Shown here one piece after another: positions 7,419 to 16,366 of a DNA stretch of 64,000 nucleotides. The stretch is from Bacillus nitratireducens. Its GTDB lineage: Bacteria; Bacillota; Bacilli; Bacillales; Bacillaceae_G. The DNA lies in the NCBI RefSeq assembly GCF_001884135.1, contig NZ_MAOC01000021.1:1-64000 (forward strand), written 5' to 3'. The notes beneath the pieces are model-generated. The model made no database searches and was not told the DNA's origin. It saw only the letters and a program-made list of their open reading frames with translations. The first letter of the stretch is position 1. Every line of letters begins with the position of its first letter. The position numbers and the translations under genes are program-made.

Positions 7419-8858
7419 TTGGAGCTAGTTATTATTTTATTAGCACTTAGTTTACTCATGTTTGTAGCATATAAAGGATTTTCTGTAATATTATTCGCAC
7501 CGATTTTTGCATTATTTGCGGTATTTTTGACAGAGCCTAGTTTTGTATTACCTTTCTTTTCAAATATTTTCATGGAGAAAATGGTAGGATTTATTAAATT
7601 ATATTTCCCTGTGTTTTTACTTGGAGCAATATTTGGGAAAGTAGTAGAAATGTCAGGGATCGCGGACTCGATTGCAAAGATAATTATAGAGTTAGTTGGT
7701 GAAAAGCGTACGATATTAGCGATTGTATTAATGGGTGCTATTTTAACGTATAGTGGTGTTAGTGTTTATGTAGTAGTGTTTGCTGTATATCCGTTCGCAG
7801 CTAAGTTGTTTCGACAAGCGGATATTCCAAAGCGTCTAATCCCTGGAACGATTGTTCTTGGAGCAGTAACGTATACAATGGATGCGCTACCTGGATCACC
7901 ACAAATTCAAAACGTAATACCTACAACCTTTTTTAAAACGGACATTTATGCTGCGCCGATACTTGGTATTGTAGGGGCAATTTTTGTTCTTACATTAGGT
8001 TTACTATATTTAGAGAGTAGACGTAAGAAGGCAAAAGAAGCAGGTGAAGGATATTTTGGGTTTAGCGATGGGAATACTGAAATGGCAGCTTCTTTGCAAG
8101 TAGAGCAAAAAGATATGCCATTACTTAAAAGTATTGAAATCACAAGAGTACAACAAGTGATTGCTTTTATACCACTTATTTTAGTAGGTGTAATGAATAA
8201 AGTGTTTACTATTATGATACCGAAGTGGTATCCGAATGGTTTTGATTTTTCTGCAATTGGTATGAAAGCATTTGGAAAAGTAGAATTAAGTGCAGTAGTT
8301 GGAATCTGGTCAGTAGAATTGGCACTTATTATAGGTATTTTAACAACGTTATTATTATATTGGAAACGAGTAGTAACAGGATTCCAAGCTGGATTGAATA
8401 CAAGTATTGGTGGAGCGCTACTTGCAACAATGAACACAGGAGCTGAGTTTGGGTTTGGTGGTGTTATTGCCGCACTTCCTGGCTTTGCGATAATGAGAGA
8501 TGGCATCTCTGCAACGTTTACTAACCCATTAGTGAATGGGGCAGTAACGACGAATATTTTAGCTGGAATTACAGGTTCAGCATCAGGCGGAATGGGAATT
8601 GTGTTAAGTGCGATGGGGGATAAATTTATTGCTGCAGCAACGCAATATAACATTCCATTAGAAGTTATGCACCGCATTGTATCAATGGCGTCAGGTGGAA
8701 TGGATACATTGCCGCATAATGGTGCAATTATTACAATATTGACGGTAACGGGATTAACACATAAGCAATCATATAAAGATATTTTTGCTATTACAGTTTT
8801 GAAAACATTTGCTGTATTTGTAGTTATCGCATTCTATACTTTAACAGGAATCTATTAA
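7419..8858 (+). CDS. GntP-family permease
   Basis: The 479-residue protein has about twelve hydrophobic segments and the glycine-rich blocks of the GntP superfamily, for example LTYSGVSVYVVVFAVYP, NGAVTTNILAGITGSASGG and SGGMDTLPHNGAI near the C-terminus. Members import gluconate, related sugar acids, or hydroxy acids such as 3-hydroxybutyrate by proton symport. It starts at TTG 7419 behind AAAGGAGG. The iron alcohol dehydrogenase starts about 88 bases downstream on the same strand with only a stem-loop between, so the pair may take up and oxidise a hydroxy acid or alcohol. A hydroxybutyrate-type substrate fits that pairing better than gluconate, because gluconate has its own operon at the right end of the window. 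This is inference. Confidence 0.82.
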   Translation: MELVIILLALSLLMFVAYKGFSVILFAPIFALFAVFLTEPSFVLPFFSNIFMEKMVGFIKLYFPVFLLGAIFGKVVEMSGIADSIAKIIIELVGEKRTILAIVLMGAILTYSGVSVYVVVFAVYPFAAKLFRQADIPKRLIPGTIVLGAVTYTMDALPGSPQIQNVIPTTFFKTDIYAAPILGIVGAIFVLTLGLLYLESRRKKAKEAGEGYFGFSDGNTEMAASLQVEQKDMPLLKSIEITRVQQVIAFIPLILVGVMNKVFTIMIPKWYPNGFDFSAIGMKAFGKVELSAVVGIWSVELALIIGILTTLLLYWKRVVTGFQAGLNTSIGGALLATMNTGAEFGFGGVIAALPGFAIMRDGISATFTNPLVNGAVTTNILAGITGSASGGMGIVLSAMGDKFIAAATQYNIPLEVMHRIVSMASGGMDTLPHNGAIITILTVTGLTHKQSYKDIFAITVLKTFAVFVVIAFYTLTGIY

Positions 8859-8886
8859 TAAGAGTTAACATACGAAAAGAAAAGAT

Positions 8887-8931
8887 TTATCCTAATTAAT
8901 ATTTTATATAATAAAATATTAATTAGGATAA
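8887..8931 (+). other. Perfect 20-bp inverted repeat ahead of the iron alcohol dehydrogenase
   Basis: The arms 8887-8906 (beginning TTATCCTAAT) and 8912-8931 (ending ATTAGGATAA) are perfectly complementary around a five-base loop. The hairpin abuts the ribosome site of the next gene and lacks a T tract on the plus strand. It could be a processing or stabilising stem, a weak terminator, or an operator. Confidence 0.6.
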
Positions 8932-8946
8932 GAAGGGGTGGAGTAC

Positions 8947-10146
8947 TTGCAAGAAGTTGCTGAATTTCGTATGCCGAAGTCTGTATTATATGGAAGAAAT
9001 TCGCTTGAAAAACTAGGGGAGCAATCAAAGAAGTTAGGGAAAAGGGCTTTTATTGTGAGTGATACAATTATGGAGAAATTGGGGTATGTTGAAAGTTGTA
9101 TTAAGCAATTAAATGCGAAAGGGATTACTGTTAGTACATATAATAAAGTGAACGCTGAGCCTACAAATATACACGTATTAGAAGCTTTATCTATTTGTAA
9201 AGAAGGAAAATGTGATTTTATTATCGGTATCGGCGGAGGAAGTTGTATTGATGTTGCGAAAGCAATTGCAGTGTTATATACAAATGGTGCGGAAATTGAA
9301 GATTACGTACAAAAGGATGTTGAAATAGAAAAAGATCCGCTACCGCTTATCGCAATTCCAACAACTTCTGGTACTGGATCGGAAGTAACAAGTGTAGTAG
9401 TAATTACGAATAAAAAAACGGATGTAAAAATGATGATAAAGCATCCGAATTTCACCCCACAAGTAGCGATTATTGACCCGATTTTAACACGTTCGTTACC
9501 ACCTTATATTACTGCAGCAACAGGGGTAGATGCATTATGTCATGCAATTGAAGCTTATTTTTCTAAAGTTTCACAACCTCTTACAGATGTTCTTGCTCTG
9601 TCGGCTATTGAAAGCATTATGAAATATTTACGAATCGCATATGAAGATGGAGATAATATGGAAGCAAGAGAAGCAATGATGATTGCTTCATTGCAAGCTG
9701 GCATCGCTTTTTCAAATGCATCAGTTACATTAGTGCATGGTATGTCTCGTCCAGTGGGAGCATTATTCCATGTACCACATGGAATATCGAATGCAATACT
9801 ATTACCTACAGTTTTAGAATATACAAAAGCGAAAGCGGTAAGAAGGTTAGCTGACATAGGACATAACTTAAACAAAGATTTGTATTCTCATTCTGATGAA
9901 GAAGTAGCCAACTATACGATTGCTGAAATTAAGAAACTTTGCTTTGATCTTCGTATTCCTAATTTAAGAGAATATGGAATTGGAGAAGTTGAATTTGAAA
10001 ATGCTATTTCTAAAATGGCGAAAGATGCAATTGCAAGTGGTAGCCCAAGCAATAACCCTAGAGTTCCATCATATGAAGAAATAAAAGAATTGTATCGCAA
10101 GTGTTTTGATTATCAATATGAGTCTACTTCAAGAGATGTTTTCTGA
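8947..10146 (+). CDS. Iron-containing alcohol dehydrogenase
   Basis: This is a 399-residue group III (iron-dependent) alcohol dehydrogenase. NAD-binding motifs GIGGGSCIDVAKA and TTSGTGSEVT are followed by the metal ligands: an aspartate and a histidine in VDALCHAIEAY, and two histidines in HGMSRPVGALFHVPHG. Such enzymes interconvert alcohols or hydroxy acids with aldehydes or keto acids. TTG 8947 sits eight bases after AAGGGG and is preferred over GTG 8938, which overlaps that site. It probably works with the GntP permease upstream, oxidising the imported compound. There is no evidence of transfer or damage. The substrate is open; butanol- or 4-hydroxybutyrate-type activity is equally possible. 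Confidence 0.85.
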   Translation: MQEVAEFRMPKSVLYGRNSLEKLGEQSKKLGKRAFIVSDTIMEKLGYVESCIKQLNAKGITVSTYNKVNAEPTNIHVLEALSICKEGKCDFIIGIGGGSCIDVAKAIAVLYTNGAEIEDYVQKDVEIEKDPLPLIAIPTTSGTGSEVTSVVVITNKKTDVKMMIKHPNFTPQVAIIDPILTRSLPPYITAATGVDALCHAIEAYFSKVSQPLTDVLALSAIESIMKYLRIAYEDGDNMEAREAMMIASLQAGIAFSNASVTLVHGMSRPVGALFHVPHGISNAILLPTVLEYTKAKAVRRLADIGHNLNKDLYSHSDEEVANYTIAEIKKLCFDLRIPNLREYGIGEVEFENAISKMAKDAIASGSPSNNPRVPSYEEIKELYRKCFDYQYESTSRDVF

Positions 10147-10306
10147 ATATTCTATAATTATTTCCGTGGAAATGAATAATATTTCTATACATTCGATCGC
10201 AATATTAAGGATGGGGATTTGATTTATTATAGTAGTGAAACATTATTTATTATGTATAAATTACAGTATGAATTGTCTGTTTGAAAATATTAATTTAAAG
10301 GAGAAT

Positions 10307-11020
10307 ATGATGAAATTAATAGGTCTTATTGGCGGAATGAGCTGGGAGTCATCTACTGAGTATTACAAAATAATAAATGAAGAAGTTAAAATGAGATTAG
10401 GTGGATTACATTCAGCGAGATGTCTACTTTACAGTGTTGACTTTGAAGAAATTGAGCGATATCAATCTGAAGGGGATTGGGATAAAGCGGGAGAAGTATT
10501 GGGAAATGCAGCTTCTTCTTTGGAGAAGGGTGGTGCTGATTTTATAATATTTTGTACAAATACAATGCATAAAGTTATTAAGCATATAAAAAATAGAATC
10601 AGTATCCCAATATTACATATTGCTGATGCAACAGCGAAGGAAATAAAACAGCAGGGAATTCAATCAGTTGGTCTACTTGGGACAAAATACACGATGGAGC
10701 AGGATTTCTATAAATTACGTATAGAGGAAAATGATATAAAAGTAATCGTACCAACAGAAGAAGATAGAGAGACAGTAAATAAAATAATATATAACGAATT
10801 ATGCTTAGGAAAAATAAACCAACAATCAAGAGAATATTTTAAAAGTGTAATGGAAGATTTAGTACAAAGAGGAGCAAAAGGCATAATATTAGGGTGTACA
10901 GAAATAGGACTATTAGTAAAACAGGAAGATTCATTAGTTCCTTTATTTGATACAGCACGCATACACGCAATTGAAGCTGTGAATATGTCTTTAGAAAGTA
11001 AAGATAATTTTATTATGTAA
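10307..11020 (+). CDS. Aspartate/glutamate racemase family protein
   Basis: The 237-residue protein begins MMKLIGLIGGMSWESSTEYY and has the two catalytic cysteines of cofactor-independent Asp/Glu racemases in FCTNTMHK and GCTEIGLL. It would convert L-aspartate to D-aspartate or a related substrate for wall or signalling use. ATG 10307 is chosen because AAAGGAG lies seven bases upstream; an open frame extends to 10235 but has no ribosome site and no homology. It stands alone between the dehydrogenase and the TrmO-like gene. Confidence 0.85.
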   Translation: MMKLIGLIGGMSWESSTEYYKIINEEVKMRLGGLHSARCLLYSVDFEEIERYQSEGDWDKAGEVLGNAASSLEKGGADFIIFCTNTMHKVIKHIKNRISIPILHIADATAKEIKQQGIQSVGLLGTKYTMEQDFYKLRIEENDIKVIVPTEEDRETVNKIIYNELCLGKINQQSREYFKSVMEDLVQRGAKGIILGCTEIGLLVKQEDSLVPLFDTARIHAIEAVNMSLESKDNFIM

Positions 11021-11095
11021 ACAATGACCATGTGAGTGGAAAACATTCAGAAAATATTTTATAATGTAAGTGGTTACATTCAAGGGGGGATGCGG

Positions 11096-11569
11096 ATGTT
11101 TTCAGTTCAACCAATCGCATTTGTACATAATGAAAGAAAGGAAATAAAAGATGATGAGTGGGGAGATGTAAGATCCTGTATTACTTTAACTGATATGTAT
11201 ACAGAGGAAAGTATACAAGGGATTGAAGACTTTTCCCATATTGAAGTTATTTTCTATTTTCATAAAGTAACAGATGAACAAATTCAATATTCTGCTAGAC
11301 ACCCTAGAAATAATAGTAATTACCCAAAAGTAGGGATTTTGGCACAGCGTGGAAAAAATCGTCCGAACCGAATAGGAGCGACAATTGTTAAAGTGATAAG
11401 AAGAGATGGAAAAACAATCGTTGTTGAAGGATTAGATGCAATTGACGGTACACCTATATTGGATATTAAGCCTGTTATGAAAGAATTTATACCGAGAGAA
11501 GAAATAAAGCAGCCTGAATGGGCAACGGATATTATGAAACAATATTGGAAGGGGAATAAAGTAAAATGA
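11096..11569 (+). CDS. trmO: TrmO-like tRNA methyltransferase (TsaA family)
   Basis: The 157-residue protein begins with the beta-barrel segment FSVQPIAFVHNERKE and contains the family core ARHPRNNSNYPKVGILAQRG, where a run of basic residues leads to NRPNRIGATIVKV. TrmO uses S-adenosylmethionine to methylate N6-threonylcarbamoyladenosine at position 37 of some tRNAs. This protein is shorter than E. coli TrmO and lacks its C-terminal extension, so the exact substrate is uncertain. ATG 11096 lies six bases after AAGGGGGG. Its stop overlaps the start of the GNAT gene (ATGA at 11566), so the two are translationally coupled. Confidence 0.75.
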   Translation: MFSVQPIAFVHNERKEIKDDEWGDVRSCITLTDMYTEESIQGIEDFSHIEVIFYFHKVTDEQIQYSARHPRNNSNYPKVGILAQRGKNRPNRIGATIVKVIRRDGKTIVVEGLDAIDGTPILDIKPVMKEFIPREEIKQPEWATDIMKQYWKGNKVK

Positions 11570-12006
11570 GAATATATGAGGCAACAATTGCAGATTTAGA
11601 TGGACTAGCATCGGTTTTTAATAATTATCGCGTATTTTATCGACAAGATTCCGATATTGAAGGAGCAAAAGGATTTTTACGAAATCGAATCGAGAGAAAA
11701 GAATCCATTATTTTCGTGGCAGTTGAAGATGGAGAATATATCGGGTTCACGCAACTATATCCATCATTTTCTTCTATTTCGATGAAAGAGCTATGGATTT
11801 TAAATGATCTGTTTGTACAAAAGGCGAAGCGCGGAGCAGGAACAGGTAAAAAATTATTAGAAGCCGCTAAAGAATTTGCATTAGAAAATGGTGCGAAAGG
11901 TGTAAAATTACAAACGGAGATTGATAATTTATCAGCACAGCGATTATACGCTGAAAATGGTTATTTGAGAGATAATCGTTATTTCCATTATGAATTAACT
12001 TTTTGA
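11566..12006 (+). CDS. GNAT-family N-acetyltransferase
   Basis: This 146-residue protein has the GNAT fold. A beta-strand LWILNDLFVQKAKRG leads to the acetyl-CoA loop AKRGAGTGKKLLEAA, followed by KGVKLQTEIDNLSAQRLYAENG, where Leu-Tyr-Asn-like packing is typical of small-molecule acetylators. It is translationally coupled to the TrmO-like gene by a four-base overlap. The substrate is unknown. Its natural terminator downstream is interrupted by the mobile element: the left arm of that hairpin begins 11 bases after the stop. Confidence 0.8.
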   Translation: MRIYEATIADLDGLASVFNNYRVFYRQDSDIEGAKGFLRNRIERKESIIFVAVEDGEYIGFTQLYPSFSSISMKELWILNDLFVQKAKRGAGTGKKLLEAAKEFALENGAKGVKLQTEIDNLSAQRLYAENGYLRDNRYFHYELTF

Positions 12007-12017
12007 AATATACATAG

Positions 12018-12041
12018 TTAAATGAGACGTTTTTACTCTGT
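12018..12041 (+). terminator. Left arm of a terminator split by the mobile element
   Basis: This 24-base arm pairs with 21530-21553 on the far side of the element. Thirteen consecutive base pairs at the base (TTAAATGAGACGT) continue as eleven more positions with two G-U wobbles and one mismatch. Without the element the two arms would enclose the eight-base loop AAAATAAA and form a bidirectional terminator for the convergent GNAT and HAD-IIIA genes. Confidence 0.8.
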
Positions 12042-12090
12042 AAAATAAAGAATGATTAATGGTTCTCTTTCCTTACTAAGAGTAAAGAAC

Positions 12091-12115
12091 TTATATAATG
12101 TTACACATTATATAA
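12091..12115 (+). repeat. Left subterminal inverted repeat (palindromic)
   Basis: A palindrome of arms TTATATAATGT and ACATTATATAA around TAC lies 41 bases inside the left core repeat. Its reverse complement recurs at the right end, so it is a probable recombinase binding site. Confidence 0.75.
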
Positions 12116-12121
12116 GTATTG

Positions 12122-12154
12122 GTACATTACTTAATGAAAGTGATGTACTTTTTT
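12122..12154 (+). terminator. Terminator at the left end of the element
   Basis: GTACATTACTT (12122-12132) pairs with AAGTGATGTAC (12138-12148) and six T's follow. It would stop read-through from the GNAT side into the element. Confidence 0.75.
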
Positions 12155-12176
12155 AATTTTACAGACCTCTACATGG

Positions 12177-12193
12177 CCTCATTTACAACAACA
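12177..12193 (+). repeat. Second left subterminal inverted repeat
   Basis: CCTCATTTACAACAACA matches the reverse complement of 21368-21384 at 16 of 17 positions and lies at a similar distance from the element end (127 against 138 bases). Confidence 0.6.
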
Positions 12194-12215
12194 ACACATC
12201 CTCATGAAAAGCACA

Positions 12216-12245
12216 TTTACAGCACCAATTACTTTTAGGTATAAT
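12216..12245 (+). promoter_or_regulatory. Promoter of the recombination module
   Basis: A -35 TTTACA (12216-12221) and a perfect -10 TATAAT (12240-12245) with an 18-base spacer lie about 50 bases before the HTH gene. Confidence 0.65.
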
Positions 12246-12293
12246 AAGAACATGTTTTATTTTTGAATTTTCAATCTAATTTGAGGTGGTTAG

Positions 12294-12848
12294 ATGAAAG
12301 TATATACAGTGAAAGAGATGGCGACCGCTTTAGGGAAACACGAAGAAACCATTAAGCGCTGGCTACGCTCTGGCAAGTTTCCGAACGCATTTCGCAATAG
12401 CGACAAGCAAGGATGGAAGATTCCTGAAAGTGACCTTGTATATATTAAGCACGGAATAGGATTTGTAAAAGAAGATTCTCGAAAAAGTCCCTCAGTTGCA
12501 CAACAAGAAGTTGATGAATGGAATTTAGTAAAATTAGCATATGAGGCAGTCACCTTGATATCTCCTACGGAGGAAATTTTTACTATTCTGTCTGATGTTG
12601 GGATTAAACGAACCTTAGAAATTCTACTGATTATGCAACAATCCGCTACAAAAGTAAAAAACCCTGACGGGTTTATTAAGAAAGCCATTCGAGAGAATTG
12701 GAGTCCAACGACTGTTCCTGTCAAATTATCAAAGAAGCAAAGTAAACGTATCTACGACCTTACCCAACAGGATTACGAGGCAATGTGGAATCAGAAAAAG
12801 CATGAATTTCAATCCAAAGTACCTCTTTTCAATTGGTTGGAAGAATGA
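12294..12848 (+). CDS. Helix-turn-helix (excisionase-like) protein of the element
   Basis: The 184-residue protein starts at ATG 12294 behind GAGGTGG. Its N-terminus VKEMATALGKHEETIKRWLR followed by KQGWKIPESDL is an excisionase/MerR-type DNA-binding domain with a recognition helix and wing. The remaining 120 residues are basic and helical without a domain I recognise. As first gene of the module, 33 bases before the first recombinase, it is likely the directionality factor or the regulator of the recombinases. It could bind the subterminal repeats immediately upstream of its promoter. This is inference; no intact relative is named here with confidence. Confidence 0.7.
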   Translation: MKVYTVKEMATALGKHEETIKRWLRSGKFPNAFRNSDKQGWKIPESDLVYIKHGIGFVKEDSRKSPSVAQQEVDEWNLVKLAYEAVTLISPTEEIFTILSDVGIKRTLEILLIMQQSATKVKNPDGFIKKAIRENWSPTTVPVKLSKKQSKRIYDLTQQDYEAMWNQKKHEFQSKVPLFNWLEE

Positions 12849-12881
12849 TTTGCTTAGTTCGTCTGACAGGAGATTGTGAAA

Positions 12882-14237
12882 ATGCAAAATAGTTATTACC
12901 ACTTATATTGTCCAAAAGATGTTCAAAGCCGATACAAATTGCTCGTATTTAACGCTAGTAACGAACCGTTTTTACCGCTAACTGACTTTTATGATGATGT
13001 CAGCAGGAAAATCTCAGAAAGTTCGGCTTTGTCGTATCTACAATGCCTTCTACCATTTTTTGGTTGGTTGGATAAATACAGCAATTATCAAGGGAAACGT
13101 GTGCAGTGGAGTGATTCTCCAGAATCCATACGAATTGCTGTGGAAGATTATTTGATGGATGAAATGGCTTGTAAAGTTCGAGAAAAGGATTCTTTTCGTT
13201 TTATCAATCGTTCCAATAAAAGTCCGAATACGGTCCATCGCTTTCTTTCCGCTCTCAAGTCGTTTTATAAGTCCTTGATTACGCTGAGACAGTATAGCTA
13301 TCCCAATCCTCTTATCGACTCTCATGCGATATTAGATGATTATAAAACAAATACCGAAGGTGTAAGAGAAAACAAACCGCGAATGTCTGCCGAAGCAGGA
13401 ACGGAAGACCCGCTTGTGCATAGACGTTTGACAGATTCCTACTTCAAGCTCATTAACGAGGAATGGCAGCCTGAAATCATTGATGATCCTCTTCTCTACC
13501 ATAAAGTCAAACAGGCTGGCAATCAGGCAAATTGGTCATTGCGGGAGAAGGTCATCGTCCGTATGTTATTTGAGACAGGAGCAAGGGCATCTGAAGTAAT
13601 TAAACTTATGATTGGGGACTATCGTTCCCGTAAGTCCTTTCAAGAAGTCAGCACGTTTAATAAAGGGAGTCACGGTCGCAGAGTGAAATTTCTTCGCTTT
13701 AGCAAAGACACCACGAAACTCCTGTTTCAATATATCAACAAGGAACGGAAAATATTTGACCCTTTAGGGCAGGATTTTGATTCCCTACCTAACGATGCAC
13801 CCATGTTCCTGACGGAACGAGGAACACCGTTGTCATATCAGACCTGGTATCCGCACTGGAATAAGGTCATGACGTTGATGGACATAAGGTTAAATCCGCA
13901 CAAAACAAGACATTGGTTTGTTACGACAAGCATGCGTGAAATTTATAATGTCTCCAAAACTGATGCAGAAATTGCCCAACGTAAAGATGAACTTATTACA
14001 TATATGAAATGGAGACAAAAAGACACGATTGAAGTGTATGAACACCACTTTGACGAGGAAAGGCATCGGGGTTTTCATGACAAGATGTTGGAACATATAG
14101 CAGAGAAAGAAAAGGAATACATAAAGCAGCCAAAACAAACAAAAAAGCCAGCTATGACTGTTGTAGACACAGCAAAAGACATAGAGTTAGAAATGGATAT
14201 ACAAGCTCTACTGGATGATTTGGAGGATGCATTATGA
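12882..14237 (+). CDS. Tyrosine recombinase, TnpA-like
   Basis: This 451-residue site-specific recombinase has an N-terminal SAM-like core-binding region (SALSYLQCLLPFFGWLDKYS) and a C-terminal catalytic domain. Catalytic residues seen are Arg235 in ETGARASEV, His340 and Arg343 in NPHKTRHWFVTT, and the nucleophile Tyr386 in DTIEVYEHHF. ATG 12882 lies nine bases after AGGAG; the GTG at 12876 is too close to that site. It overlaps the next recombinase by the four bases ATGA, so the two are made together. Paired tyrosine recombinases of unequal size followed by a small third protein are the arrangement of Tn554-type elements, where both cooperate in insertion and excision. Confidence 0.85.
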   Translation: MQNSYYHLYCPKDVQSRYKLLVFNASNEPFLPLTDFYDDVSRKISESSALSYLQCLLPFFGWLDKYSNYQGKRVQWSDSPESIRIAVEDYLMDEMACKVREKDSFRFINRSNKSPNTVHRFLSALKSFYKSLITLRQYSYPNPLIDSHAILDDYKTNTEGVRENKPRMSAEAGTEDPLVHRRLTDSYFKLINEEWQPEIIDDPLLYHKVKQAGNQANWSLREKVIVRMLFETGARASEVIKLMIGDYRSRKSFQEVSTFNKGSHGRRVKFLRFSKDTTKLLFQYINKERKIFDPLGQDFDSLPNDAPMFLTERGTPLSYQTWYPHWNKVMTLMDIRLNPHKTRHWFVTTSMREIYNVSKTDAEIAQRKDELITYMKWRQKDTIEVYEHHFDEERHRGFHDKMLEHIAEKEKEYIKQPKQTKKPAMTVVDTAKDIELEMDIQALLDDLEDAL

Positions 14238-16366
14238 CAACAATAACGGATTTACCTATCTCCTTATTTTATAATGAATTAATAGGAAAAGTGGATGAAC
14301 ACCTTCTTCATTTGCAGGATAACAGAGGTGTGTTTTTGTTAGATAAATTGGACGAAAAACCTATAAAATATTTTCTCAATCAGTGTCTAAATACACCTTG
14401 GCAGAATCAATTTTTATTTGCGATGCTTATTAACGGAGACAGAAACTTAGATGCTAATACCATAGCAAACCTACTTCGTTCATTATGTCCAAGAATCAAG
14501 GATATATTCCATGCTTATGATTTACAAACCTTTGCTGATTTTGATACAGAAAAACACATGTATGATTATTTGAAACGTCTTATTTACCCTGAACATTCAA
14601 ATAATCAAAGATCCGCATTTTTAAGACGGTACAAATCCGTTTCTTACTCGACTAAAAAATGGTTCACGTCAAAATTAAACCAAGAACAACAGGAGTATTT
14701 TCAACAATTCTTACTCCCTACACCTATGTTTGATAGCCGAGATTTCTTGTTTTCTAAACAAGCAAGAGAACAAGCTCAAAACACTCGAAAGAGTGAAACG
14801 GATGCCATTGTCCCTAATCTTCCTCAGATTCGGGCAGAAGCAAACTTCCGATGGAATCAGATGAAACGATTGCGAGAAGCCTTTCTAGCAGCTTGTAAGC
14901 AAGCGGAAAAGAGAGAGATAGCATTACCCATAGAATTCCATTATGATGAACCTGAACGTATCGGAGAGCGGTTTTACTTCCGCTTATGGGACAAACCTTC
15001 CTTTGTTCTGTACCACAAAGAGAAATTTACAGAAGTCGTTGTAACATCAGCTGAAAAGCGTACACACGCATATTTGGAGGCCAACAATTATTATTTTGTA
15101 GAATTTGTAAAAGCCGAACGATCGGAAGATGATGATGTAGCGGAAGGTCTATGGTTTGCAGAAATCTTACAAGAAGGTGTATTAGGAAAGTGGTGTCAAA
15201 ATGCGACGGACGAAGAGTTAGAACGGAAACGTGAACTCCTAGTCTCATGGGGATATGGCGAAGAAGGATTAACCAACAATCCTAAACCTTTCGAGTCTTT
15301 TCACAAAGGCGTTTTATCTCAAACTACTTTTGTTTCTCAACAAAGAGACAAAGCCGAAGGTATTTTATTCGATATGGAGCCATTCTATGTTGCTTCAACC
15401 TTCGGTCTATTGGCGGTAGACATTCTGACGACAACAGGAGCGAGAAGAAATGAACTACTACAAATTAATTCTTCAGAAGATGGTCTACGAGCTATGAGAG
15501 TAGGTGGCGATTTAAAATATTCCTTCTACGCTGTCCCAGAAGGACGAGATACGGTTGAGTCTTACACAATTAGCAAGCAAACCTTTGAACTAATGAAGAG
15601 AGTTAATAGGATGCTGAAAGAACATTATAATGGAGCAATGCCAAGTGTAAAGTATCGAGGTGACAGGAATCACCTATTTCCAGAGCCAAAGCCTTATTTT
15701 TTTCAATACGACAAGAAAGGACTTATGGAAAGAACCATTCATTCATGTCTCCGTTTTCTCTTGCATGGATTGCATTTTGAGACACAAGAAGGAAAACCTG
15801 TGGTCCTTAAAACGCACTTACTACGTCATGCGTTCGCAACAGAAGCTGTTCAACGTCAGGAAATTCCCGTTGATATTGTAGCAAAAATCCTCCATCAGCG
15901 TGATTTGAATGTAACAAGGTATTACTCTGAACCCACTCCAAGTCAAGTAGCTGAAAAGATTGGAGAATTGCACGGCGTAATTTCAAACTATGTTGACTTA
16001 GATGAAGCGATTCTTCGCAGTCCTGAAGAAATTCAGCGGGAATGGGAGGAATACAAAACCAAAGTAGGTGTATATAACAATGTACTGGGCGGTACTTGCG
16101 TCACAGATAAAGTATGTCCTGTAAAAATGGCATGTTTGGGATGTGTAGCAAAAATTCCGCAACCTGAGAAGAAACATGAACTCCTTGAAGTGGTTGACTT
16201 ATCTAAGGATATGGAAAAGCGGTATGCTTCCCTGGGTTTGACAATTGAAGTAAATAAGGCGAAACAGATGCGGAAACTTGCGAGAAACGAATTAAAGGAA
16301 ATTGAATTGATTGAGAACTATCGGGAGGAACAGACATATGAACCAGACGTTTCCTTCAAAAGATAA
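14234..16366 (+). CDS. Large tyrosine recombinase, TnpB-like, with C-terminal cysteine cluster
   Basis: This 710-residue protein has a long N-terminal half without recognised domains and a catalytic domain from about residue 385. The active-site residues are Arg404 in TTGARRNELL, His528 and Arg531 in KTHLLRHAFAT, His554 in KILHQRD, and the nucleophile Tyr563 or Tyr564 in TRYYSEP. A cysteine cluster C622-x5-C628-x5-C634-x2-C637 follows the catalytic domain and probably binds zinc, as in TnpB of Tn554-type elements. It starts at the ATGA overlap with the first recombinase, and its 3' end overlaps the next gene by 29 bases. All active-site residues are present, so the element could still be mobile. 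Confidence 0.83.
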   Translation: MTTITDLPISLFYNELIGKVDEHLLHLQDNRGVFLLDKLDEKPIKYFLNQCLNTPWQNQFLFAMLINGDRNLDANTIANLLRSLCPRIKDIFHAYDLQTFADFDTEKHMYDYLKRLIYPEHSNNQRSAFLRRYKSVSYSTKKWFTSKLNQEQQEYFQQFLLPTPMFDSRDFLFSKQAREQAQNTRKSETDAIVPNLPQIRAEANFRWNQMKRLREAFLAACKQAEKREIALPIEFHYDEPERIGERFYFRLWDKPSFVLYHKEKFTEVVVTSAEKRTHAYLEANNYYFVEFVKAERSEDDDVAEGLWFAEILQEGVLGKWCQNATDEELERKRELLVSWGYGEEGLTNNPKPFESFHKGVLSQTTFVSQQRDKAEGILFDMEPFYVASTFGLLAVDILTTTGARRNELLQINSSEDGLRAMRVGGDLKYSFYAVPEGRDTVESYTISKQTFELMKRVNRMLKEHYNGAMPSVKYRGDRNHLFPEPKPYFFQYDKKGLMERTIHSCLRFLLHGLHFETQEGKPVVLKTHLLRHAFATEAVQRQEIPVDIVAKILHQRDLNVTRYYSEPTPSQVAEKIGELHGVISNYVDLDEAILRSPEEIQREWEEYKTKVGVYNNVLGGTCVTDKVCPVKMACLGCVAKIPQPEKKHELLEVVDLSKDMEKRYASLGLTIEVNKAKQMRKLARNELKEIELIENYREEQTYEPDVSFKR

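Noticed and set aside
7238-7573. 111-codon minus-strand frame in the repeat region before the GntP gene
   Set aside because: It crosses the structured repeat and the start of the permease gene and has no ribosome site.
7946-8677. 243-codon minus-strand frame inside the GntP permease gene
   Set aside because: It is the mirror image of a membrane protein gene with no ribosome site or recognisable motif.
12290-12724. 144-codon minus-strand frame opposite the HTH gene of the element
   Set aside because: The plus-strand frame has a clear ribosome site, a promoter and an HTH domain; the minus frame has none.
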